This document shows positions 27,972 through 35,437 of a stretch of DNA of 64,000 nucleotides, in pieces. Both the position numbers and the translations under genes were made by a program. Source of the stretch: Algoriphagus aquimarinus (GTDB taxonomy: Bacteria; Bacteroidota; Bacteroidia; Cytophagales; Cyclobacteriaceae); assembly GCF_007997215.1 (NCBI RefSeq), contig NZ_VORW01000004.1:248001-312000 (forward strand). Direction: 5' to 3'. The notes under the pieces are model-generated. The model was not told the origin of the DNA, did not search any database, and was given only the letters and a program-made list of their open reading frames with translations. How positions within the stretch are numbered: position 1 is the first letter of the stretch; the number at the start of each line of letters is the position of its first letter.

Positions 27972-28246
27972 AATTTCAACTGGGTTTGCCTCAGTTCAGT
28001 GAGGAAGTCATGATTTGCTTTGTCTTTGAAATCTGCCGGATCCATATTCAGTTCAATCAGAATATCTATGAGTGCGTTGATTTTTCCTTCCAAGGGAAAG
28101 TATTTATTCACTATGACGATTTTGGCGTCATTCAATACACAATAGCCCGATTTGAAATTACCCTTTTCGTAGCGCAGCATGTATTCTGATGAGGCGAATA
28201 GATTTTCAAGTTTATCCAAAAAGTGCTTAGTGTGCTTTATTACCAT
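27968..28246 (-). CDS. Small conserved-looking protein, unknown function
   Basis: A 92-residue protein without signal peptide or membrane segment. The sequence has a short beta-rich middle (YMLRYEKGNFKSGYCVLNDAKIVIVNKYFPLEGK) and a C-terminal helix. I do not recognise a named domain. It is held in the operon by a four-base overlap with the MBL gene and a one-base gap to the response regulator upstream, which supports that it is a real gene. The tight packing suggests a function linked to the MBL/RqcH pair or to the signalling genes. Confidence 0.75.
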   Translation of the reverse strand: MVIKHTKHFLDKLENLFASSEYMLRYEKGNFKSGYCVLNDAKIVIVNKYFPLEGKINALIDILIELNMDPADFKDKANHDFLTELRQTQLKF

Positions 28247-28247
28247 T

Positions 28248-28625
28248 TTAGCCGAGGATTTTTTTTACGGTAGCAAGTAATTTATCGTAATTAAGTGGTT
28301 TTTGAATGAAATCATCGAAACCTAATTTTCTGAATTCATCCATTGTATAGTTATTCATATTTCCGGAAATAGCAATGATAGGAAGCTTTGATTTGATGGG
28401 GTCCGTCATTTCTCTGATCATTTTGGTACAGCTGGCTCCATCCAATACAGGCATATTGAGATCCATTAGAATCAGATCAAACTCCTCTTTTTCCAACATA
28501 TCTAATACTTGTTTGCCATTTTTTGCAGCTTTCAGTTGATAATTTTCAAATGAGAGGATGCTTTTAGTCAGGTTGATAATAACTGAACTATCCTCACCGA
28601 CTAAGATTTTTTTTGAGTTACTCAT
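28248..28625 (-). CDS. Single-domain response regulator (receiver only)
   Basis: A CheY-like receiver of 125 residues. The acidic pair is in KILVGEDSS, the phospho-Asp in LILMDLNMPVLDG near residue 57, the conserved Ser in AISGNM, and the Lys in FIQKPLNYDK. It has no output domain, so it must act by binding a partner or as a phosphate shuttle. It overlaps the RR-Hpt gene upstream by four bases, and the two together look like a relay segment. Confidence 0.93.
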   Translation of the reverse strand: MSNSKKILVGEDSSVIINLTKSILSFENYQLKAAKNGKQVLDMLEKEEFDLILMDLNMPVLDGASCTKMIREMTDPIKSKLPIIAISGNMNNYTMDEFRKLGFDDFIQKPLNYDKLLATVKKILG

Positions 28626-29362
28626 GGGTTAAAAGTAGTTTCTTCTATGATATATTTCTCTAAAATTTTACGCTCTTTTTTAAGTTTATTCAGTGCTTTT
28701 TCTAAAGAATCCCAATCCTGAACCCGTGCCATCCTATCAGCATCAGTGGACAATATGAAAATAGCATTTGCGCCCAAAGTGCCAGAATTACCCTTTATGG
28801 TGTGTAAATTTCCAATTAAAGTTTGTTGATCCTTTGCCTTGAATGCGGTGTCAATTTGCTCCATTAATTGATCAAATTCTTGCAGTAAATCCGCATACAA
28901 TGATTTTATGGTTGCTATGGAATTGTATTTCTGCAATTGTTGATATACTTCTTTGTCTAAGGTGAGATTTCCGTCAAGGTCTTGAGTTCCCCCTGTTTTG
29001 GAAGTGAGTTTTGCTGAGATTACTTCCAAAAACTCTTTGGGACGGATAGGTTTCGCGATAAAATCTTCAAACCCCATTTCTAAAAAACAACTTTTAACAG
29101 ATTCCGCTGAATAAGTAGAAAGAGCGATTATTCTAGAGTGATAAGCTGATTGCTTCCATAGTATTTTTGCAGTTGCAATGCCATCCATATCAGGCATTTG
29201 AATATCCATGAGAATCAGATCAAACTTTTCTTTGGAAGCTCTATCCACAGCCTCTACGCCATTTTTCACTGATTCAAAGCTAAATAACTGGCCGATTAGA
29301 TTTTCAAATAATGCACGAGTCAAGTCATTATTCTCGACAATCAAGACCTTTTTGCTTTTCAT
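28622..29362 (-). CDS. Response regulator with C-terminal Hpt domain
   Basis: A phosphorelay protein of 246 residues. The receiver (KKVLIVENNDL, phospho-Asp in LILMDIQMPDMDG near 54, Lys in FIAKPIRPKE) is joined by a linker to a histidine phosphotransfer domain containing NLHTIKGNSGTLGANAIF near 180-195, where the phospho-His lies. Such a protein passes phosphate between a hybrid kinase and a final regulator. No kinase is adjacent; the hybrid kinase at 4361 lacks an Hpt and could be an upstream partner (inference). It is the first gene of the operon that ends with rqcH. Confidence 0.92.
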   Translation of the reverse strand: MKSKKVLIVENNDLTRALFENLIGQLFSFESVKNGVEAVDRASKEKFDLILMDIQMPDMDGIATAKILWKQSAYHSRIIALSTYSAESVKSCFLEMGFEDFIAKPIRPKEFLEVISAKLTSKTGGTQDLDGNLTLDKEVYQQLQKYNSIATIKSLYADLLQEFDQLMEQIDTAFKAKDQQTLIGNLHTIKGNSGTLGANAIFILSTDADRMARVQDWDSLEKALNKLKKERKILEKYIIEETTFNP

Positions 29363-29401
29363 TAGTTTACTTTGAACTCTCAGCTAAATTATTAACTCAT
29401 T

Positions 29402-30310
29402 TTGTCAAATCGATCCTATTTGATCCTAGTGGTGGGACCCACGGCAGTCGGCAAGACCGATATATGTCTAAATCTAGCCAAAAAATTCAACACTGAAATT
29501 GTGTCCTGTGACAGCAGGCAGTTTTACAGGGAAATGAAGCTCGGGACAGCTAAGCCCAGTTCAGATGAATTGCAGCAAGTTTCACATCATTTCATCAACA
29601 GCCTGTCTATAGAAGAGGACTATGACGTTCGTAAGTTCGAAAAAGAAGCGTTGGCCTTACTAGAGGGATTATTTAAACATCATCAAGTGGTGATTATGAC
29701 CGGAGGATCGGGGTTGTTTGCCGATGCTATTGTGAATGGTATGGATGAAATGCCGGAGGTCGATTCAGAAATTCGATCTGGGATTATTCAGGAGTATGAG
29801 CAAAAAGGCTTGGAGTTTTTGCAGGAAGAAGTGGCTAAAAATGACCCTGAATACTTCGGGATAGTGGATCAAAAAAACCCGCAACGACTGATGAGGGCAC
29901 TGGAAATATGGAGAGGAACAGGGAAGAAGTTCAGCTCTTTCCGTGTGAAATCAAAAAAGGAACGGCCTTTTGAAGTGATCAAAATCGGTCTGGAAAGAGA
30001 CCGCGAAGCATTGTATGCTCGGATAGACCGTAGAATGGATCAGATGATAGCAGCAGGATTGTTTGATGAAGCTGATGCTCTTTTTGGTAAAAGGAATCTG
30101 AACGCATTACAGACTGTCGGTTACTCTGAAATCTTCGGCTATATAGAAGGTAAGTACGACAAGGAAGAAGCTATTCGCTTACTCAAAAGAAATTCAAGAC
30201 GCTATGCCAAGCGGCAGATGACCTGGTTCAAGAAGGACGAATCTATCAAGTGGTTTTCTCCAGAAAAGCAGGAAGAAATCCTAGCTTATATTCAAGATCA
30301 AATCGCCTGA
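29402..30310 (+). CDS. miaA: tRNA dimethylallyltransferase
   Basis: Adds the isopentenyl group to A37 of tRNAs that read UNN codons. The P-loop VVGPTAVGKTDICLNLA is at the N-terminus, then VSCDSRQFYREMKLGTAKPS, the family motif for tRNA and substrate binding, and RRYAKRQMTWFKKDESIKWF at the C-terminus. The start codon is TTG at 29402: an in-frame stop lies nine bases upstream (29393) and no ATG lies between. The 39-base gap to the divergent RR-Hpt gene must hold both promoters. Confidence 0.97.
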   Translation: MSNRSYLILVVGPTAVGKTDICLNLAKKFNTEIVSCDSRQFYREMKLGTAKPSSDELQQVSHHFINSLSIEEDYDVRKFEKEALALLEGLFKHHQVVIMTGGSGLFADAIVNGMDEMPEVDSEIRSGIIQEYEQKGLEFLQEEVAKNDPEYFGIVDQKNPQRLMRALEIWRGTGKKFSSFRVKSKKERPFEVIKIGLERDREALYARIDRRMDQMIAAGLFDEADALFGKRNLNALQTVGYSEIFGYIEGKYDKEEAIRLLKRNSRRYAKRQMTWFKKDESIKWFSPEKQEEILAYIQDQIA

Positions 30311-30633
30311 AAACGAGCTATTTTACCAACCCAGTTGTAAGGAGCTTTTTTGATCAAGGCATTGTATTGAATGCGGTTGACCTTTAGTTCTCTTATGATT
30401 TTCAGCGCTTTTTCGGTGACGTTTCTTTCAAGCTGCTTTCCCTTTAGCGCAGCAATAAGCAAATCAGGATCAGACGAGTCTTCCACCAAAATGCCCAGAG
30501 CGGGGTTCAAGGAATTTAACTTAAATAGTAACTCTTTCTGTTGATTGAGTTTGCGTTGCAGCGCATTTTTCACAGTAAGGAAAAATAGGAGGCCTCCGCC
30601 TCCCAGCATGATAAATAGTGGTATAAAACCCAT
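30298..30633 (-). CDS. Small membrane-anchored protein, unknown function
   Basis: A 111-residue protein with one N-terminal membrane segment (GFIPLFIMLGGGGLLFFLTV) followed by a Lys- and Gln-rich helix (KNALQRKLNQQKELLFKLNSL) and a soluble part without known motifs. The end overlaps the 3' end of miaA by 13 bases in convergent orientation, and the start is one base past the pfkA stop, so it is probably co-transcribed with pfkA. I do not recognise the family. Confidence 0.72.
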   Translation of the reverse strand: MGFIPLFIMLGGGGLLFFLTVKNALQRKLNQQKELLFKLNSLNPALGILVEDSSDPDLLIAALKGKQLERNVTEKALKIIRELKVNRIQYNALIKKAPYNWVGKIARFQAI

Positions 30634-30634
30634 C

Positions 30635-31609
30635 TTATATACTCAAGATTTTCATTAATTTAAGATGATCTTCGATCAACGGCTTTGTTTTGCCAATACA
30701 ATCTGCAAATGGTGTGAAAACTACTTCTTGATTGACAACTCCAGCCATGTGAAATTGTTTTCCTGCAAGTAATCCTTCCACGGCAGACATCCCGCATCGG
30801 CTAGCTAATACACGGTCTCTCGCAGTTGGATTTCCTCCACGCTGAATATGGCCAAGTGTAGTTACTTTAAAATCCTTAGTAGGATCGTTCAGTTTGGTTT
30901 TTACTTTTTCCATGATGGTTTGTGCATTTCCTGCATCGTCACCTTCTGCTACTACTATGATGCTTGAAGATTTAGTCTTTCGTAGGTTCTTGAGAGATTT
31001 TACTACATCATTTAGATCTGTATGTGTTTCCGGAACCATGACAAATTCAGCTCCTCCGCCTATTCCAGATTCTATTGCAATGAATCCAGCATCTCTGCCC
31101 ATCACTTCTATAAAGAAAATTCTATCATGTGCAGCAGCCGTATCACGAATCTTATCGATTGCTTCCAGAGCGGTATTTACAGCTGTGTCAAAACCAATGG
31201 TGTAATCAGTTCCATACAAGTCATTGTCGATAGTTCCTGGACAGCCGACTGTAGGGATGCCATATTCTTCAAAAAACACCTTAGCCCCAGTGAAAGTACC
31301 ATCACCACCTATTGCCACCAAACCTTCGATGCCATGAGCGGTAAGGTTATCATAAGCCTTCTTTCTGCCCTCAGAAGTTTTGAATTCCATTGATCTGGCA
31401 GACTTCAGCACTGTTCCACCGCGTTGTACTATATTACTGACTGAATGCGATTGCAGGCGCTTGATTTCTCCGTCGATCATGCCTTCGTATCCACGGTATA
31501 TTCCATATACTTCCAATCCTTTATAAATAGCTGTACGAACGACCGCTCTCACGCAAGCGTTCATGCCAGGGCTATCTCCTCCAGAAGTGAAAACTGCTAT
31601 TTTTTTCAT
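30635..31609 (-). CDS. pfkA: ATP-dependent 6-phosphofructokinase
   Basis: Phosphorylates fructose 6-phosphate, the committed step of glycolysis. Seen are the N-terminal FTSGGDSPGMNACVRAVVR, the ATP loop VAIGGDGTFTGA, the active-site GCPGTIDNDLYGTDYTIGFDTA with the catalytic Asp in TIDND, and GRDAGFIAIESG. Its 324 residues fit the bacterial tetrameric enzyme. Together with pyk it puts two glycolytic control enzymes within 8 kb, but they are not one operon. Confidence 0.98.
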   Translation of the reverse strand: MKKIAVFTSGGDSPGMNACVRAVVRTAIYKGLEVYGIYRGYEGMIDGEIKRLQSHSVSNIVQRGGTVLKSARSMEFKTSEGRKKAYDNLTAHGIEGLVAIGGDGTFTGAKVFFEEYGIPTVGCPGTIDNDLYGTDYTIGFDTAVNTALEAIDKIRDTAAAHDRIFFIEVMGRDAGFIAIESGIGGGAEFVMVPETHTDLNDVVKSLKNLRKTKSSSIIVVAEGDDAGNAQTIMEKVKTKLNDPTKDFKVTTLGHIQRGGNPTARDRVLASRCGMSAVEGLLAGKQFHMAGVVNQEVVFTPFADCIGKTKPLIEDHLKLMKILSI

Positions 31610-31744
31610 TGTTCATAGGTTTAAGATCCCAAAAATAGGGATTAAAGAAAGAATGCTTTCAGATTCTTAAATTATTAAACTTTTAATAAATCCTCTTTCG
31701 TAAAAGGGCTTGAATTCCAGCGCTAAAAATCTGAATTTGGGAGA

Positions 31745-32635
31745 ATGGAACATAAAAAATTACCTGCTTTAGAATTTGAAATAAGTCCAATAGCTTTGGG
31801 TTGTATGTCGCTGAAAGGCAATCTAAAAGAAGATCAAAAGATCATTGATACTGCACTATTCGGAGGGATTAATTTTTTGGATACGGCTGATTTGTACCAA
31901 AAAGGCTTGAATGAAGAAATTGTTGGAGCTGCTATCAAGGATAGGAGAAAAGATATAGTAGTAGCCACCAAAGTTGGTAATCAAGTACGTGCAGATGGAA
32001 GTGGCTGGGATTGGAATCCAAAGAAAGCCTATATTCTAGCAGCTGTGGAAGAGAGTCTAAAGCGATTGCAAACCGATTACATAGATATTTATCAACTCCA
32101 TGGCGGTACGCTCGAAGATCCTTGGGAGGAGACATTGGAAGCGTTTGAAATTCTCAAAAGTCAAGGAAAAATTAGGGCGTTTGGGATTTCATCCATTCGT
32201 CCAAATGTGATCAGAAAAGTGCTTGGAATGAGTTCTCCTGCTACGATCATGATGCAATACAATCCTTTGGATCGCAGACCTGAGGAAACTGCCTTTCCTT
32301 TGATCGCAGAATCTGAGACCAGAGTGTTAGTTCGTGGTGCCTTTGCCAAAGGGCTTTTGATTAATAAACCTGAAGAAGCATTTCTGGAATACACATCTAC
32401 AGAAGTAAAAGAACTCCGCGAGTTGATCGCAGATTCTGGTTTGCTTCCCGAGGCTTTTTTGATACGATTTGGTTTGATTCAGCCAGCCGTGGGTTCCCTT
32501 GTGATCGGGGCAAGTTCTGTAGAACAAGTGGAAAAGATAATTCTCGCTTATCAGCAACAAAAAATAATTTCCGATAAGCTGATCGAGGAAATCTCTGCCA
32601 AAATACCGCTAAACCAATACTTACAGCATAGATAA
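31745..32635 (+). CDS. Aldo/keto reductase
   Basis: An NADPH-type oxidoreductase of 296 residues with a TIM-barrel pattern. The tetrad residues are visible: Asp and Tyr in NFLDTADLYQKG, Lys in VVATKVGN and His in YIDIYQLHGG. The NADP-binding C-terminal region reads LVIGASSVEQVEKI. Substrates of this family are small aldehydes and ketones; the specific one cannot be told. It stands upstream of the acylase gene in the same direction, with a gap of about 77 bases. Confidence 0.92.
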   Translation: MEHKKLPALEFEISPIALGCMSLKGNLKEDQKIIDTALFGGINFLDTADLYQKGLNEEIVGAAIKDRRKDIVVATKVGNQVRADGSGWDWNPKKAYILAAVEESLKRLQTDYIDIYQLHGGTLEDPWEETLEAFEILKSQGKIRAFGISSIRPNVIRKVLGMSSPATIMMQYNPLDRRPEETAFPLIAESETRVLVRGAFAKGLLINKPEEAFLEYTSTEVKELRELIADSGLLPEAFLIRFGLIQPAVGSLVIGASSVEQVEKIILAYQQQKIISDKLIEEISAKIPLNQYLQHR

Positions 32636-32712
32636 AATTCCAATTGCCTAGACTCTGTAAATAGTCTATTTTGGAAGAATTTATTTTATCTAGCCCTATA
32701 AAACACCCAAGT

Positions 32713-34899
32713 ATGAAATTTAGACTGTTGCTTTTTGCATTACCGGTTTTAATCTGGTCATGCGAACCCAAAGAACTCAGCGAATCAGAACGCTGGGAGG
32801 ATACCGCCAGCCGCGTTGAGATTATTAGAGATGATTTTGGAGTTCCTCATATTTATGGAAAAAGTGATGCGGATGCAGTTTTCGGATTGCTATATGCACA
32901 GTGCGAGGATGATTTTAGAAGAGTAGAGCGAAATTACATTTGGGCCACAGGGAGATTGGCTGAGTTAGAAGGCCAGGAAGCAATTTTTAGTGATTTGCGT
33001 GCAAATCTCTACATGACCGAAGCCGAAGCAAAGGCTGCTTATGAAACATCTCCTGATTGGTTGAAGGGGCTTTGCGTGGCTTTTGCCGACGGAGTAAATT
33101 ATTACCTAGCCACACACCCAGAGGTGAAGCCGCAAGTGATTACTAAATATGAACCTTGGATGCCGATGTTTTTCAGCGAAGGTTCCATTGGTGGAGACAT
33201 AGAGCAGATTCCTACTAGAGGAATTCAGGCATTTTATGCAGAGAAAGAGCCGGACGTAATGGCCTTATATGAGGATGAATTTAAGCGTGAGGCTTTGCTG
33301 GATGAACCAAAAGGATCGAACGGAATTGCGGTAAATGGAAAAATGACGGCTTCAGGCAATGCCATTTTGCTGATCAATCCACATACTTCATTCTATTTCA
33401 GACCGGAAGTTCATGTGGTGAGTGAAGAAGGGTTGAATGCGTATGGCGCGGTGACTTGGGGGCAGTTTTTTGTCTATCAAGGTTTCAATGAGAAGACCGG
33501 CTGGATGCATACTTCCACCCAAGTGGACTTCATCGATGAGTTTGTGGAAGAGGTGACCGAGAAAGATGGGAAATATGAATATCAATATGGAGACGAGAGC
33601 AGGGCGGTGGAGGAGTTTCAGGTTTCTTTGAAATATAAGTCTGGCGCAGAAATTAAGGAAAAACCATTTACTTTTTACAGAACTCACCATGGTCCGATCA
33701 CACATAAGATTGGTGACAATTGGGTAGCTACAAAGATTAATTGGGATCCTGTGAATGCGTTGATCCAAAGCTTCACGCGGACAAAACTGAGCAATCATGC
33801 GGAGTTTAAGAATATGATGGATATCCGGACGAACTCTTCAAATAATACGGTTTTCGCAGATGCAGACGGAAACATTGCCTATTTCCACGGCAATTTTATC
33901 CCAAAGAGAAATGAAGGTTTTGACTTTTCCGAACCTGTAGATGGCTCAGACCCAGCTTCAGATTGGCAAGGCTTACATACCGTGGATGAAAGTATAATGA
34001 TAGTAAATCCAGAGACAGGCTGGATTCAGAATTGTAATTCTACGCCATTCACTGCGGCGGCAGAGTTTAGCCCAAAACGTGAAAATTATCCATTCTACAT
34101 GGCTCCTGATCAGGAGAATTTCCGTGGAATTCATGCCGTAAAAGTGCTGAAGGAAGCTTCAGGCTTGACGATTGATAGCATGATTGAACTTGCTTATGAT
34201 CCATATTTGCCTGCAATGGAGCATTTAATCCCTATGCTTTTGAAAGCCTATGAGGAGAAAGGAATCGCAGATTCCCAATTCACTGAGGCTATTAAAGTGC
34301 TGGAGTCGTGGGATTACCGCACTTCCAAAGAATCCGTGGCCATGTCACTGGCGCATTTCTTTGGGATGAATTTTATGAGAAACCATGGCAGTATCAATAA
34401 TTTGATCGAATTCAATACGAACGAAAATTCCAAGATCCCTAATCCTTCACCTACTGAACTGCTAGCCACTTTTAGCCAGACTTTGGATCAGATGAATGCC
34501 GATTTTGGTACTTGGAATACGCCTTGGTCTGAGATCAATAGATTCCAGCGATTGACAGGCGAAATCGATATGCCTTTTGATGATGAGAAAGAGTACACTC
34601 CTGTGGGAATGGCATCTGGAACTTGGGGAGCTTTGGCTGCCTTTGGTGCCAAAACCTATCCTGGAACGAAGAGATTGTATGGTTATAGAGGAAACAGCTT
34701 TGTGGCTGTAGTGGAATTTGGTGAGAAAGTGAAGGCCAAGACCATCCTTGCAGGTGGTCAGAATTCGGATCCCAATTCTCCACATTTCTATGATCAGACT
34801 CAAGCTTACGTAGACGGTGAATTCAAGGATGTTGCCTTCTATCGCGAAGATGTGGAGGCTAGGATGGAGGAGAGATATGTGCCGGGGAAGAGGAAATGA
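32713..34899 (+). CDS. Penicillin acylase family protein, lipoprotein
   Basis: An N-terminal nucleophile amidase related to penicillin G acylase and acyl-homoserine-lactone acylases. I start at 32713 (MKFRLLLFALPVLIWSCEP), which gives a signal peptide with lipobox Cys near residue 16; an in-frame ATG at 32671 adds 14 residues with no signal. The autocatalytic site is the Ser in EPKGSNGIAV near residue 202, the first residue of the beta chain, followed by PHTSFYFRPEVHVV. The natural substrate is unknown; cell-wall-derived or quorum-sensing amides are possible. A palindrome at 34929 may terminate it. Confidence 0.9.
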   Translation: MKFRLLLFALPVLIWSCEPKELSESERWEDTASRVEIIRDDFGVPHIYGKSDADAVFGLLYAQCEDDFRRVERNYIWATGRLAELEGQEAIFSDLRANLYMTEAEAKAAYETSPDWLKGLCVAFADGVNYYLATHPEVKPQVITKYEPWMPMFFSEGSIGGDIEQIPTRGIQAFYAEKEPDVMALYEDEFKREALLDEPKGSNGIAVNGKMTASGNAILLINPHTSFYFRPEVHVVSEEGLNAYGAVTWGQFFVYQGFNEKTGWMHTSTQVDFIDEFVEEVTEKDGKYEYQYGDESRAVEEFQVSLKYKSGAEIKEKPFTFYRTHHGPITHKIGDNWVATKINWDPVNALIQSFTRTKLSNHAEFKNMMDIRTNSSNNTVFADADGNIAYFHGNFIPKRNEGFDFSEPVDGSDPASDWQGLHTVDESIMIVNPETGWIQNCNSTPFTAAAEFSPKRENYPFYMAPDQENFRGIHAVKVLKEASGLTIDSMIELAYDPYLPAMEHLIPMLLKAYEEKGIADSQFTEAIKVLESWDYRTSKESVAMSLAHFFGMNFMRNHGSINNLIEFNTNENSKIPNPSPTELLATFSQTLDQMNADFGTWNTPWSEINRFQRLTGEIDMPFDDEKEYTPVGMASGTWGALAAFGAKTYPGTKRLYGYRGNSFVAVVEFGEKVKAKTILAGGQNSDPNSPHFYDQTQAYVDGEFKDVAFYREDVEARMEERYVPGKRK

Positions 34900-34902
34900 T
34901 CA

Positions 34903-34959
34903 GTAGTCAGTAGCAGTGATCCGTTTTTGACCTTTGAGGTTTCTAAAACCTCGAAGGTC
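34903..34959 (+). repeat. Dispersed palindromic repeat, copy 2
   Basis: The palindrome GACCTTTGAGGTTT-CTA-AAACCTCGAAGGTC (34929-34959) is preceded by CAGTAGCAGTGATCCGTTTTT. It matches the complement of 25559-25617 and may double as terminator of the acylase gene. Confidence 0.6.
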
Positions 34960-35437
34960 TTGAGTAGTTTCTTTTTCTTTACCGTAGGGGAATGTGAGTA
35001 ATCAGTCGCAGTAATTCAGTCATCATTTAATTGTATTGAGTGATTTGTGAAGTTGTCAGTATGAACACTACTCAAAAGAGAAATGATTGTGTCAGCCTGA
35101 GCACTTGAGAGACGAGAGTCTCGAAATCGAAGGCTCTTTTAAAATAAGCGTAGTTATTGTCCTCGATCCCGATGGCTATACGGGACGCTCGGACTGACAC
35201 GATTTGCGGTTAAAAAAAATAATCCTAATTGCCTTAATGCAGTCTACAGACTGCTTTGATTTAGGTCCAAGCCTGCCGGCTGAAGGCAGGTCAGGAGACT
35301 TGAACCAGCCGAGTAAATTTTGCAAGAAGTGAAAAGCGTCAATAAATCAATTCCATTTCCCGTTCATACTCATTTAGTGAGCGGGTTATTAGATTTTTAA
35401 CTTAGTTTTCAAACTCGAATAAAACCCACCAAAGCTT
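34960..35437. other. Gene-free stretch with several palindromes
   Basis: No coding sequence is visible. It holds the GTGTCAG element copy A (35089-35200), a GCAGTCT/AGACTGC hairpin near 35238, and a CCTGCC/GGCAGG hairpin near 35274. The last 40 bases are AT-rich and probably carry the promoter of the M1 peptidase. Confidence 0.6.
35089..35200 (+). repeat. GTGTCAG-bounded repeat element, copy A
   Basis: 112 bases bounded by GTGTCAGCCTGAGC and GCTCGGACTGACAC, an imperfect terminal inverted repeat. It has two internal hairpins and the conserved core AAGGCTCTTTTAAAATAAGC. Copies B and C lie at 37613 and 37899 in the same orientation. It resembles the REP-like repeats common in Bacteroidota genomes. 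Confidence 0.75.
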
